Assembly: GCA_018350325.1 (NCBI GenBank)
Contig: JAEVLN010000021.1
Coordinates: 186,001-250,000, forward strand
Length of the DNA: 64,000 nt
Direction: 5' to 3'
Origin: Globodera rostochiensis
Taxonomy: Eukaryota; Nematoda; Chromadorea; Rhabditida; Heteroderidae
Shown: positions 11,610 through 23,253 of the stretch, piece after piece
How positions within the stretch are numbered: the stretch's first letter is position 1
Layout of the letters: each line of letters starts with the position of its first letter
Translations under genes and position numbers: made by a program
Notes under the pieces: model-generated
The model's input: the letters and a program-made list of their open reading frames with translations, nothing else
Database searches by the model: none
Told to the model about the DNA's origin: nothing

Positions 11610-11746
11610 TTACCGTTTGTGCAGGCTCTTGGCGATTGGTCTGAAACGCTGATACGGGTGATAATGCGACATTCCATGCGGCGGCTGCTGCTGCGGCTGG
11701 TATTCGAAAAATTTGGCAGATGTGCCAGCAGAAAGGTGGGCTACGC
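11610..11746. CDS. Exon-like island, strand unresolved
   Basis: This is the clearest GC island in the first 20 kb. On + an acceptor (TTACCGTTTGTGCAG) is followed by an open phase-0 segment 11625-11735 (111 nt, begins ALGDWSETLIR) ending at AAAG/GTGGGC. On - an acceptor (TTTAACTTTCTAG) precedes 11746-11614, open with a Gln/Pro/His-rich stretch (EYQPQQQPPHGMSHYHPYQ) and ending at ACG/GTAACC or at a TAA three bases later. A third, + frame has a seven-alanine run from the same GCN/CAG-type repeat. The low-complexity content resembles insect regulatory proteins in general, but no gene is recognised. Confidence 0.25.
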
Positions 11747-11749
11747 CTA

Positions 11750-12882
11750 GAAAGTTAAACGGTCCAATTTTACTCAATTTTCGCTATTTTATTTTTTTGA
11801 ATGATTATTTTGGTTATATAAAAGTTTCTGGCATTTGTAAATTCATTTATTTTTGAAACAGTTACATTGATCATAATTTTGACAAAATAAATTATATTAT
11901 TTTCATATTAAATAAAATTATTATTATTCAAAAGATATTATTTTTGTTTTTTAAACTTTCAAATCAAAAGGAAAAAAAATTTAATTATAGAAGATAAATC
12001 GACTTTTTTAGCACAAGAAATACAGTTGAAAGTTGTTTTAAAAATATTACAGAAACAAATAAGAAATAATCTCATTTATTAATTGCAAATAATTCTCTGC
12101 ACGAATAAATCCATTTTGAACAAACTGGGAAAAAGCCAAAAAATATAACATAAATTTAGTAAACCCAAATAACTAAATGGTATTTTTTCTAGAAGTGAAG
12201 TTAATAATGGCAATAACGCTCGCTTTACCATCAAGTTTGGCTTTAAGGCCTAAAAAAATAAACTTGAAATTCTTAATGGAAAGTGCAGCCTAAATTTGAA
12301 AAATAAGATTATAAAAATAAAAACAGTAAAGCAAAATAAATTAAAAAAGAAAACGTAGTGTTGAAACCAAAAATGAACTAATAAATTATTAAACCAATAC
12401 TGGAATTTTTACTAATATATCCAAATTTAAAATAGAAAATTTTGTTTTATTGAATCAAAAGTCCCACAATAATATAACAAAAAAAGTAAATTTAAAAAGC
12501 GAAGTTCAAATATGAATGGTGTCAGCTTGACTTATTTTTAAAATTTGTTGCAAACGAATCGTGAATTTCAAAAAAAAAAAATTTTTTAAATTAAAGGGAA
12601 GGTTTTATGTTAATACGTTTATTGTGGGGAAAAAATCCTGCTTTAATCAAAATCACCTAACAAATAAGACATTTTACATTTGTTATTCAATAATTCTATA
12701 AACAGTTCATTTGACAGTCCAATTGGGATACCGAGTTCGCAAGTTCTGCACAAGAGAGTGTGTCGAGATAAGTGCAAATCAACAAATCGAATTCACTAAA
12801 AGCAAATGGGGCACGCAGTTGCCCTGCAACAAAAGAAATAAATAGGTAAATCTTATTGGCCTTCAAATTATATTATTATTAT
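11750..12882. other. AT-rich stretch, A-biased after 11.9 kb
   Basis: No gene or repeat is recognised. The + strand changes from T-rich to A-rich at about 11.9 kb, one of many skew reversals in the window. Confidence 0.4.
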
Positions 12883-13601
12883 TAGTGTTCGGCAAATGGC
12901 ATTTTCCGGTAACGGTAACGGTAAAACCGGTAATTACCGTTACCGGTTTTTTACCGTTCGTGGCCCAAAACGACCGGTAACGGTAAATCGGTAAATTTAC
13001 CGGTTTTTACCGTTACCGGTTTTTACCGACCAAAAAATGCCGGTAAATCTCGGTAAATCGGTAAATTTTCAAAAATTGAAATTAAAGTCCTTTCTAGTTT
13101 TACAAACTCACAACAAATCTTTCCCGATAACTTGCACAAATTTGTTATGAACCAGTTCTCGATTTTTCTTCTGCACATTCCGATGACAATTTTAGGGATT
13201 TTTTTCAAGAGTTTTTTCTGCAATTTCTAAATGTATCTCTCCTGAACCAGGGGGGGGGGATTTTTCGAATTTTTAAGATTTTTTTTAAAAAATGGGCAAA
13301 AAATTGCGATTTGGACTATGTTTGAGTCAGACTTGACCCAAAATTTCTTTGAATTGAATGCCAAATTCAAAATAAGTATCAATATTAGTTTAAAATTTTT
13401 TACCGGAAAACCGGTAATTTATCGCGGTAAATGACTTGGACCGGTAACGGTAAATCGGTAAATTTACCGATTTTTACCGTTACCGGTTTTTACCGGTTGG
13501 GACGAAATGCGACCGGTAACGGTAAAGCGGTAAATTTACCTTGAATTTTTACCGATTTTTACCGGTTTTTACCGCGGTAAATTTTACCGTGCCGAACACT
13601 A
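12883..13601. mobile_element. hAT-type element B with CCGGTAA/TTACCGG iteron arms
   Basis: The ends are TAGTGTTCGGCA and TGCCGAACACTA, a perfect 12-bp inverted repeat. The arms (12903-13070 and 13400-13590) are saturated with CGGTAACGGTAA, ACCGGT and TTTTTACCG motifs. The outermost 19-20 bases of the left end (TAGTGTTCGGCAAATGGCAT) match one end of element D, and the first 17 of the right end match D's other end. B and D are therefore one family in opposite orientation despite having different arm motifs. The flanking octamers (ATTATTAT and GTTTTGAG) do not match, so the target duplication is lost or was rearranged. There is no transposase frame. A run of 10 G occurs at 13250-13259. Confidence 0.75.
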
Positions 13602-14162
13602 GTTTTGAGGCGCTGACGAGACTGAAATGCTGTGATTCACCGTCGTAGAAGCGGTAGGCTTGGTGGTGTACTTGATGTTTATATTTTTAACTCGTTTACG
13701 ATTTTATGCATAAAAACGACTGCATACGAGATAACTAGTTATAATTAAATTTATGATATGCTTTAATAATCAGTATAAATTTTAATTAATTTAGTTTAAT
13801 TCAATATAGAAAATAGTAAGCAGGAATATATGTTTAAAATATCGAGAAACACATAATAAAAATTTTTTTAATTGGAAATTCCAAAATATAGCGCAAGATG
13901 ATACTGTCGCATTTTGATAACAGAGGGCACGGAAGTCTACAATTTTTTTACGTAAAAAAATTTTTTCAATTAAATCTAGTGCATATTTCGGCGTTTTTTT
14001 TTGACTTTTTAACTGCATATTTCGGGTGGTCGTTTCTGTTTTTTACTATGGCACTGAGAGCTAAAAACCTTTATTATTGTTTTAAACTAAAACTTAGTAA
14101 ATTATTTATTTTATAACATATCTATGATAAAGTGTTATTTTGCTCCCATGGTGACCATTTAC
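13602..14162. other. Island next to element B, then AT-rich DNA
   Basis: A GC-balanced segment at 13605-13680 immediately abuts element B; read on - it is open for over 20 codons, but no acceptor with a pyrimidine tract is seen. Two overlapping frames at 13791-14116 on opposite strands are AT-driven and not called. Confidence 0.3.
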
Positions 14163-14210
14163 CAAGCAAATTATTCCCCATCCGAAATCGAGCGCTCGCC
14201 GAAATTTACT
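14163..14210 (-). CDS. Candidate 48-nt exon on the minus strand
   Basis: On - an acceptor (TTTTCGTAAATTCAG) and a donor (TTG/GTAAAT) bracket 48 nt that read in phase 0 as SKFRRALDFGWGIICL; the other two minus frames have stops. It lies in an A-rich block, in keeping with minus-strand transcription. The same segment is also open on + over more than 40 codons, which weakens the call. No homology is recognised. Confidence 0.15.
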
Positions 14211-16010
14211 CTGAATTTACGAAAACTAATCTAATTTTCTTTTGCAAAAAGTATAAAGATTTTAAATTTAAAGTATAAAATTAAATAAGTTTGCGATAAT
14301 TTCTTTTAACTTATAAATTAGTGAGTAACAAAAAATATAAATTATTTATATGTCTAAATATAAGGTTAAAAAATTCATTACCTATAGTTTATAAACCAAT
14401 AATTAACTTAAGCATAATTTAATGTTACTTAAGAGTGCGACAATACTCATCTATGTACGCTGGAATTAAAATAATAATTTTAAATTGGTAAAGAATATTA
14501 AACAACATAAGTTTATCAGGTTTATTACTTCAAGTTAAACATTGCCATGCTATAAAAAAAAGTAAAATCCAAATACTACAAAATAATTTCTAAATCCCTA
14601 ATTAAACTATCTAAAATCTTTTGTAAAATTAAAAATTAGGATTTACTTCGACAAACAAAAGCCATTTAGACATTGAAACAAAAACAATGTTCAAGTTTAA
14701 TATTGAAAACGACAACTCTATAGAAGATGTCAGCTATGCAACAAAAAGAGAACTTATGTTAAACAATTAAAACAATATTAAACAAATATGTAAGGTGCCA
14801 ACTAATATGAGAAAGTTATTGAGACACTGGCGCAGGCGCATCAACATATTAAAACAAAACCTAATCAACAATTAAAATTTGATATGAGAAATGAAACTTA
14901 AAATTTTTAAATTAAACCCATTAAAAAGCCGTTAAAATGATAAGCACAGAAATTTTTTAAAGGTTAAACAAAAGTTGATCGTTAGGGGTCCATTTTTCGG
15001 TTTTGCGTTTAAGAACAAAATAGTCAAAAGATTAAAACCGGCCTTACTGTCGACAAACCAGAAAATTGAAGAAAAGATAAATTAAACGGAAACAAAAAAA
15101 CTATTTTCAAATTATTTGATTATATAAAAGTTGAAAATATGACCCGAAATACTATTTTCCTCAACGTCTCCGTGTGGGCAAAAGCTAATTCCTAAATATA
15201 AAGCATTAATTATGATCAACTATAAAAAATAAGGATTTAATTCAAATTAATGAATTTATCGAAGTTATAATAAAAAATAAACAAAAAGTCCAATATTAAA
15301 AATGATAGATTTTAACATGTTATAATATTCTATCCCCATCTGCGAATTTTATTTAACACCAACTAAGACGTTAAAACGATAAAAAAACATCGTCGGCACT
15401 AAATGAAAAAACAGTAAAATTAATTATTGTGCACCCAACAAGTCAAGAAATTCTGGAGTCATGCGCATTTTTAATAGTAAAATCTAAAAATTAATACTCT
15501 ACTACGTCAACTTTATTTAATATTGTAAATTTTCGTCACAGCTATCACCCGTATAATGCAATTAAGTGAAGCACAAAGTAGCATGTTTTTCTGCAACAAA
15601 AATATTGTCTAAAACAAAAATATATGAATAATTCTTATTTTAAAATAAAACATCTCCCTAAGCGCGTTAATCCGAAGGCCTTATGAAAGGATGGTAGGGG
15701 AATTAACAAGAAGGTAATGGGGCGCACTGCCGGGAATAAAATAGTGATGCGTGGACAAAGAAAAAGATTTTTAAAAAATCCAAAGAGAAGCAGGCAAATC
15801 AGGCCTCATTTATTTTATAAAGTTATATGAATATCATTTAAAAATTAAAATTTAAAATCCTTTTAAAAATCGCTATAAAAATGCATTATTTAATATAATT
15901 ATAACACATTTAAAGGAAGCTCCCGAGTTCGCGTATTGACCATCAAAAATGGCGAACCGCGGGAAGTAGCAATGGATGAAAATGATATAGTTTTCTTCCA
16001 CTAAATTTAT
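14211..16010. other. A-rich stretch
   Basis: No repeat unit or convincing exon. GC-richer blocks occur at 14990-15060 and 15660-15760. The latter is open on both strands, with an acceptor-like TATTTTATTCCCGGCAG on -. Not enough to call a gene. Confidence 0.35.
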
Positions 16011-16173
16011 ATTTTATAATAATAGTAGAATGTGGCAGCCAAATAAACCAATTAAATAAATATTTGTCTTAAAATTTTCAATTTAAATTGAATTTAATTA
16101 ATTATAAGATAACAAAAAGCAAGAAAAAAGAAAATCCATAAAATAAAATTTTTTTAAATATATTTAAGCATAA
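16011..16173 (+). repeat. Direct repeat pair, copy 1
   Basis: About 163 bp beginning ATTTTATAATAATAGTAGAA and ending AAGCATAAA are repeated nearly unchanged at 16703-16868. Flanks on both sides differ. The pair is about 690 bp apart, so it is either a partial segmental duplication or two ends of a direct-repeat element; no LTR-type TG...CA ends were seen. Confidence 0.88.
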
Positions 16174-16702
16174 AATTTCCCATCAATATTATTCTATTCC
16201 TATTAATATTTTAATCGACTAATGCTTTAGATTAGAAAAACAAAAACTTAAATAATAAAGTTCTTAAAAATGCAATTCAATAAATTTTAACAATCAAAAA
16301 AAATTAGCTTAAACATAAGTAAAATAAAAAAAACTTTAAAATGTTTTGAAAAGTCTTAATAGTTTTAAAAAATAAGTAAAAAGATAGTTTGCCTGATAAG
16401 CAAATAATGATGTGCCCTTTAAAAAAAATAATGGAAACATTACAAATTGGAGCGGACGATCTTTAGATCATCTACAAAAAACTTTTTCTTAATAGTTTGA
16501 TCGCCTTTTATAAATAAGACGATATTTCAATTTTTAATCAAAAAATACACTTGCCGATCTCAAAACAATATAAAAAAAAATTTAAAAAAATAAAGTAGAA
16601 AAATAAAAAATGTTTGATTCAAGTAAAACCGGTAATTTCTAAAATTTATACATATCAAATCGCTACTAGGACATCCAAAATACCAAATTGCAGGCTTTTG
16701 AA
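16174..16702. other. A-rich sequence between the direct repeats
   Basis: Nothing recognised. There is no open frame of interest, no primer-binding-like site and no polypurine tract next to copy 2. Confidence 0.4.
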
Positions 16703-16868
16703 ATTTTATAATAATGGTAGAATGTGGTAGCCAAATACAACCAATTAAATAAATATTTGTCTTAAAATTTTCAATTTAAATTGAATTTAATTAATTATAA
16801 GATAACAAAAATCAAGAAAGAAGAAAATCCATAAAATAAAAATTTTTTAAATATATTTTAAGCATAAA
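16703..16868 (+). repeat. Direct repeat pair, copy 2
   Basis: Second copy of the 163-bp segment, differing from copy 1 by a few substitutions (GGCAGCC to GGTAGCC, AAAAAG to AAAATC) and one- or two-base indels. The high identity in such AT-rich DNA implies a recent event. Confidence 0.88.
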
Positions 16869-17309
16869 CGATATGAATTGGGAATCAAAATATTTAATTA
16901 ATAATATCAAAGAATCTAATTCATCCAGCAAAAATAGTGAAATAAAGGCGCATATAAATATTTTAACCTTATATACCAATGAAAATGCATAATAATTCTA
17001 ATTAAATCATAAATAGCATGGGCCTTAAAAATGTTTAAAACAATTATTGATATGTTTTATATAAAGATAAATACATCCAGCTACCAAAAGAAGAAAAAAG
17101 GTGCCATGAAAAAACATAATTCAATTGATTTGCGGTGCAGTTATGTAGGTTATTATATTTAACCAACCGGATTCTTAAAGAGTCTGAATAGCTAAAAGTT
17201 TTTCCCCTAAAATAGTTACTCATGAGGCGCAGGGTGTGCTCTTCAAGAGATTAGCGGCGGATTTTTTTATACTCTAGTTTTATTTTTTAAGTTTGAATAT
17301 TTTAAACTC
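16869..17309. other. A-rich stretch
   Basis: No gene seen. A GC-richer phrase at 17222-17265 precedes the dispersed repeat copy and may be its 5' part. Confidence 0.35.
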
Positions 17310-17590
17310 GTGTTCTGCGAATAAAATTTAGTGGAAAAAGGCTTATCTCCAGCAAAATTATTTTGATGACAACGCAAAAGTGTCTCACCTTTGGTTTTGA
17401 ATTGCAAATCACTTTTCGACCATAACTCAGTTTATGTTAAGCTATTAAATTGAACTCAAATTTGTTCTAATAAAGCTATAAATTTGCTATTTATATAATT
17501 CGCGTTTTTTGAATATGAATTTTCTTGTGAAAAATTAATTTTTGTTTTCGAAAAATTGACTTATAAATTAAATACAATTTAGGCAATAAA
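17310..17590 (+). repeat. Dispersed repeat, diverged copy 1
   Basis: The order of shared phrases (TAGTGGAAAAAGGC, ATTATTTTGATGACA, CACTTTTCGACCATAACTC, TGCTATTTATATAATT, GAAAATTGAC) is collinear with 23865-24150. Similarity is moderate with many indels, so this is an old interspersed repeat of unknown class. It has no terminal repeats and no coding. Confidence 0.65.
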
Positions 17591-18717
17591 ATAGGTAAAA
17601 TATAAAATACTAATGCAAAATAAAAAAATGCAATGTAATACTAATAATTTAATTCAAGAAAATCTTTTTATAACATTGTAAATTAATAATAAAATCATAT
17701 TATTTAATATGTTTTAAATAAATATAGATAACTATCTTTAGCTACTTAAAAAATATTATCTTGTTGGATATTAATTTCATACAAACTGAAATTTATTTAA
17801 TAAAAAGTTAATATTATATTGTCGTTATAAACGGAGACTTCACATGAATGTACGTTCAACAAGCCACTAAGAAATCTTTAAAAAGGCACTGCATTTACAA
17901 ATATAACTGTTATTTAAATTAATTTTTGAAAATTAAAATTTCAAAAAATGTTTATGTAATGCTTGTTAATTAAATTTAAAGAAAGATATAATAAATATTA
18001 TAAAAATCTATCTGGAACATAAAATTTTTCCCGGCTATTTATTATTCAGTTTAATAAAAAATAGTGAGGCCTGAGAACATTAAGATTATCAAATACATTT
18101 ATGTGTGCCTTACCATAAGTCCAATTCAAATAAATTAGTAATTAACCTTAATTTTGGACATGAAAATTGGTTTAGTACAATACGATTTTTTTATTAAAGA
18201 TTTTTGATCAATTTAATTCCATCAAAAATCAATCATTCGTTAAAAAATAAAGAAACAATCAAAAAATAGAACCTTCTTTACAAAAAGGAAAAAAAATTCA
18301 AACTTTTTAAAGAAATTAGAAAAAATTAATGAATTTGCCTGCTCGAATATCTTTATATTTCGTAAAAGTGAATTATAAATAAATTTTAATTAATCAAATT
18401 GGTAAAAGCTTAAATCGTTATAATAATATAAAAGTTGTATTAATTAAAAAAAATTCGAAAACTCAGATTGCGAAGGAAACTCCTAAATGTTTCGCGTAAT
18501 CAAAATTTTAATTAATTGGAGATGCTGCAAGACATTAATTAATTTAAAAAAATATCCAAACAATAATTAATGTTGATAAAAACAAAAATTATAAGAACTT
18601 CTTTCTCTACGGCAAAAAAACAACAAGAATAAAAGTAATTAAAATTATAGAACTATTTTAATGAAAATTTCTTTCAAAATGTAAATAAAATTAATACATT
18701 TATTAAAAGCTTTATAG
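17591..18717. other. A-rich stretch
   Basis: No features could be supported; frames are short and AT-driven. Confidence 0.45.
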
Positions 18718-18792
18718 GCAGGCTCCCCACAACGGGAATTAATTATGGCACGAGCAATTGGTCGCCAAGCCAATATGTCAATTGAGCTCGAC
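18718..18792 (+). CDS. Candidate 75-nt exon
   Basis: Acceptor AAAGCTTTATAG and donor GAC/GTAGGG bracket 75 nt. Phase 0 is the only frame open throughout (begins AGSPQRELIMAR, ends SIELD). The pyrimidine tract is poor, and the surrounding block is A-rich, which elsewhere goes with minus-strand candidates. A minus-strand exon or an unrelated conserved block is equally possible. No protein family is recognised. Confidence 0.18.
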
Positions 18793-19449
18793 GTAGGGTC
18801 TAAAACCTAGACTTAAATCAAACTTAACCATAATTAATTAGAAGTAATCAGCAACTATAATTACCAAAACGAGCTTAGGTCGGGTTATTTAAAATATCAA
18901 TTATAAAAGTATTCTCAAAACAGTGACGCCAAATAAATATTTAAGAAAATGTAATAAAAATGAAAATAAAAAAAATTTTGACAAAAATAAAAGCAACGGG
19001 GGGGAGATTTGCATTCGATTGTTCAATTGCGGAACGACGTAACTACCATCCCAAACGCTAAACCTCACGGCCAAGGACGCAAATTTCAGGAGGCATTTCA
19101 CACGACTTTTTCAAAGGCGTATAAATTTTTGATCGCAATTATTTAAAATGTTTTTATTATATAGATTTTTTAAATGATTTTATTTCTTTTAGACATTTGT
19201 GGTTTCCTCGAAAATGAAATTTTTTTGACTCGCTTAGATGTTATATATAATAAAAATAATTCTTTGTTTTGTTTCGTATCTTCGTTTATAAAGGCTCAAA
19301 AAATAGTGAATATAAATAAATTTTTTAAAATTTTAATATTATTCATTGTTATTACATATGATAAAATTACTGCACTATTTATTTAAAAAACAAGAAATTT
19401 TTAAAAATTATAAAAATAAATAAGGAAAAAAATACCTGTATATTAAGAT
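18793..19449. other. A-rich to T-rich transition without supported gene
   Basis: A 66-codon minus frame (18901-19101) and a 70-codon plus frame (19174-19386) have AT-driven composition and no domains. A run of seven G lies at 18998-19004. Confidence 0.4.
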
Positions 19450-19760
19450 AATAATGAAATTACAAGAAATTCGAAAGCAATTCGACATGCGCAACAATCA
19501 CCGCCAAGCCCTCTCGGTGATGTTACGACTCCAAACGACTTGAAGCTTTCAACAAAAAGGCCGTTTGATGAGCAAGATAAAACTGCATATGGCATTGATT
19601 TTCCTCCAAATGCGCCCATTCATCACTCGTCACATTGATTTCGAACTTTTCTCCTAAAAATGTTGGATTTGCGCGATAGCGATATAAACCCTATTACGAA
19701 ATTATTGGCTAAAGTCTACATGGGCACAATTAAATCATATAAATAAAAACTCATACATAT
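19450..19760. CDS. Long GC-balanced island open on both strands
   Basis: This roughly 300-bp island is the largest in the A-rich block. On -, 19690-19523 is open for 55 codons (contains FEINVTSDEWAHLEENQCHM), starts right after an acceptor-like AATTTCGTAATAG and ends at TAA or at a GTC/GTAACA donor. On +, the frame from about 19450 is open for some 60 codons to a stop at 19636, then for 35 more after it. The minus reading fits the A-rich block and has boundary signals, so it is slightly preferred. It could be an exon, or a fragment of an old mobile-element gene. No family is recognised. Confidence 0.28.
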
Positions 19761-22569
19761 CATGAAAAATGTAAAATCCTTGAACTAATATTTTAAAAAT
19801 CGTACATTTAACCCATTAAGTTTTACTCACACAATTTTAATTTATTCGGCGTAAAGAAAAGCTCGCGATTGATAAAAAAAGAATAATTTAAAACAAAATT
19901 CAAAACATTAGTCAAATCAAAAAAAAATAAACGGATTCATCTACTCAAACAGAAGTTATTAGAATAAAAATAATGATTTAAAATAAAAAGACAAAATATA
20001 GTAAGACCAAAAATAATAAGAAATAAGTTTATTAAAGCAAAAGGTATATATAAACGTTAGAAGATTTTATATAACAATTCATGAACTTTACACTTTAATG
20101 TAATTTCCATTAGTTGAGAAGACTCTAACTGCTTTTTATTTGGCAGCTGAAGATAGTGACAATGTATATATATATTTTTATTTATCAGGTTATAAAATTT
20201 TAATTATAATATATATAATAAGCGTGTATCATAAAATCATTTACCTTTATAAACAAAATTTTTAAATGCAATGCATTGCAATTTGTTACGTAAATAATTA
20301 ATATTTTGCGTTTAATAAAGTTATGAATATAAAAAGCATTCAACTTTTTAAAATTACTTTTGGAAAATTTGCTTATAATAGCAAAATTACATTTAAGTAT
20401 GTTTATTAAATTAAGCCTGAATTCTTGAGCACGCTACGACGACATCATCGAGTTTGCAAATAAACGGAATAGCAGTGAATATCAAAATATTATTAAAAAG
20501 ATTATGCTATAAACATTTCAAGAGCAATCCGGCAAAAAAAATGTTCGATTTTTTAATATAAAAAAATAACTCAAACCCAGTCTAAAACAATATCGTGAAC
20601 TTATAATAAGGAAAAACAACAAAAAGACAAGAAAAAATTCATATTATTAAAAAAATAACAATTTTATTGCTATTGAAATCAGGTCGTCCGAAGATGCGTA
20701 AAATGTATCAAGGCCGAGTTCTACAACAACAACTACTCGTTTAATGCAATGCCAGCCAACAAAAATAAATTTTAATAAAAATACAGTAATTCATTATAAT
20801 ATTAACAATAAATAATACAAAGTACATTACATTAAAAACTAAAAAATAAATGGTTATTTTTTGAGATTTTATGAACGAAAAGACGGCAAAAAAAATTATC
20901 GTTGAATATTACATCAAAGCGATTCATGTACCAAACAAAATTTATTAAATACATTTAACCATAAACAAAATAATATTTATAAAAAATTAAATTGAATCAA
21001 AAAAAAAATTTGCAAGAATTAAATGCAAACACTAAACTACCAAAATGGTTAAAGGAAAGAATCCGTATACCTAAAAGGCAATCAGGTTTCCGACAATGAG
21101 CAATTGAGAAATTAGAACATGAGACTTACATATACAATTTGTATTGCACCTTCCAAACAATACTACTTATTAAGTCTAAAGTATTGATTTCTTTACGAAG
21201 ATACCGAATAAAAGAACGAAATTAGTTTTTTTGAAATAAAACTTAAAGAAGTTTAAGTATTTCAACAAGAAACGTGCCAGTATTAACCCAAATTAATTGC
21301 TACCCAGATTAATAGAGAAAAACATTTAGGGTATATAAAATAAAACAACAAAAACAATTTTAATTAACTAATATCAATTCAATTAACAATAAAGCAAACA
21401 ATTATAACATAATAAAATAAATCATAGTATACACGATAATTTTGTATAATTCAAACTGTTAATGTTAACCTATAACATTTAATTGCGCAGGGTGTCGTTC
21501 TATGCCTTGGAATATACGGCTGTTAAAGAAAAATACAATTTAAAAATAATTTTTAGAATATAAAGTTAATTATTAAAAGTCTGATTGCCATTCTTTCCAT
21601 ATAAATTGACAGATTGCATATTCATAACAACTCAAGATAAGAACTACAAATTCTCTGAACAACGTATTCCAAATATTAGTTGTTGTCTAGCAGATTTTAT
21701 ATGTATAAATGCCCCACACAAAAAAATAGTGTAGAAATATGAGAACATATTTCTTCCAAATTAAAATAGAAAATAACTTAAAATAATCCAAAATAATGTG
21801 TTTTCAAAGATGTAATAAACCTGACATCGATTGAACCAAACAGTTTCTATTCAGATAAATGTTTTTCAATTAGTTTAAAAGAATTGAATCTGGTTATTCT
21901 ATTCATAATTTAATGTTTTAAACATTTTTATCTTTTTATTTAGTAGAAAAAACTGCTGCTTTTATATTGTATTTGATTTTTTTTTTTTAAATTTACCTTA
22001 ATAATAAAACAAGATATTGCGCGCCATTGATTTTTTAATTCACCTAAACCAAAAATATTAATTAGCATCTAAATACATTTTATTAAAGAAATATTATTCT
22101 AAATAATGGACCAGATAATTAGCCGGAACGTTCTTCGCCTTGTACGACTCAATGTAGATAAAGTTGTTAAACGGCAGGTTTTTAAATAACATACAGTTTA
22201 AATTTTTGATAGTACGTTTCATGAACGCTGATTATTAGCATATATTTTTCTGTGTGAAATTAATATTTGATATACCAAAGTCAAGGTTTTATTGTTTCTA
22301 AATACTTTATTTATAAAGGCTCTACGAGATGATTAAATTAGAGATAAACTTTTTCGGCAGATTTAGTCATCTGAAAATTTGTTTTTATCTGAAAAAATTT
22401 ATTTTTCTTTTTATAATTAAGCTGATATTAATATTTAATTTTATTTATGAATGCAATACTAAGTTCTTCATGCATAATTTTTTAATGCAGTTTTGGATAT
22501 TTCTGCATAGATTCATTAAAAATTTTTACTAAATTATATTATGAATGTTAAAATAATTTCTGGAAACTA
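19761..22569. other. A-rich stretch
   Basis: Nothing beyond AT-rich sequence. Small GC-richer phrases at 20430-20470, 20680-20740 and 22120-22160 have no clear boundaries. The 67-codon frame at 22329-22532 is T-driven and not called. Confidence 0.45.
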
Positions 22570-22930
22570 GTGGAGTGCTGTACAACGCTTTTTTGTGCTG
22601 CTAAAGCGCTAACGCGCTTGTAGAGCTTCGCTACCTAGTTCCGGGTTAGGGGCGTGCAGTTTTAAACTGTTGATTGATCAGGTACAACGGTTTGGGGTAC
22701 GGGGATGGCAGTTTTGAACAGTTTATTGACCAGGTACAACGGTTCGGGGTGAGGGGTGTGCAGTTTTAGTTGATTGATCAGGTACAACGGTTTGGGGTAC
22801 GGGGATGGCAGTTTTGAACTGTTTATTGACCAGGTACAACGGTTCGGGGTGAGGGGTGTGCAGTTTTAAACTGTTGATTGATCAGGTACAACGGTTTGGG
22901 GTACGGGGATGGCAGTTTTGAACTGTTGAT
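22570..22930 (+). repeat. 52/104-bp satellite
   Basis: Alternating 52-bp half-units read CAGTTTTAAACTG...GATCAGGTACAACGG-TTTGGGGTACGGGGATGG and CAGTTTTGAACTG...GACCAGGTACAACGG-TTCGGGGTGAGGGGTGTG. Together they form a 104-bp higher-order unit present about three times. The first unit is degenerate and preceded by a GC-rich leader (22570-22650) with a small hairpin around GCGCTAACGCGC. It adjoins the 30-bp array, and the first base-pairs of that array interrupt the last half-unit. Confidence 0.88.
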
Positions 22931-23253
22931 TGTTGCGTCGCAACGACATAACCCCTGACAAATTGCGTCGCAACGAAATAACCCCTGACAAATTGCGTCG
23001 CAACGAAATAACCCATGACAAATTGCGTCGCAACGAAATAACCCATGACAAATTGCGTCGCAACGAAATAACCCATGACAAATTGCGTCGCAACGAAATA
23101 ACCCCTGATAAATTGCGTCGCAACGAAATAACCCATGACAAATTGCGTCGTAACGAAATAACCCCTGATAAATTGCGTCGCAACGACGTAACCCCTGACA
23201 AATTGCGTCGCAACGACGTAACCCCTGACAATTGCGTCGCAACGACATAACCC
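22931..23253 (+). repeat. 30-bp tandem array (about 10.7 copies)
   Basis: Unit AATTGCGTCGCAACGAAATA plus ACCCMTGACA, 30 bp. Because the period is a multiple of three and the unit has no stop in several frames, long repetitive open frames appear on both strands (for example 22930-23250 on + and 22823-23309 on -); these are artefacts of the repeat. Each unit contains the 11-bp palindrome TTGCG-T-CGCAA, intact in all but one copy, which could be a protein-binding site. Confidence 0.95.

Noticed and set aside
12883..13601. Element B as a Tc1/mariner element with TA duplication
   Set aside because: TA occurs at both ends, but the shared asymmetric ends with element D, which has an 8-bp duplication, place it in the hAT-like family.
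22931..23253. CRISPR-like array
   Set aside because: The 30-bp units are directly contiguous with no spacers, and the setting is eukaryotic.
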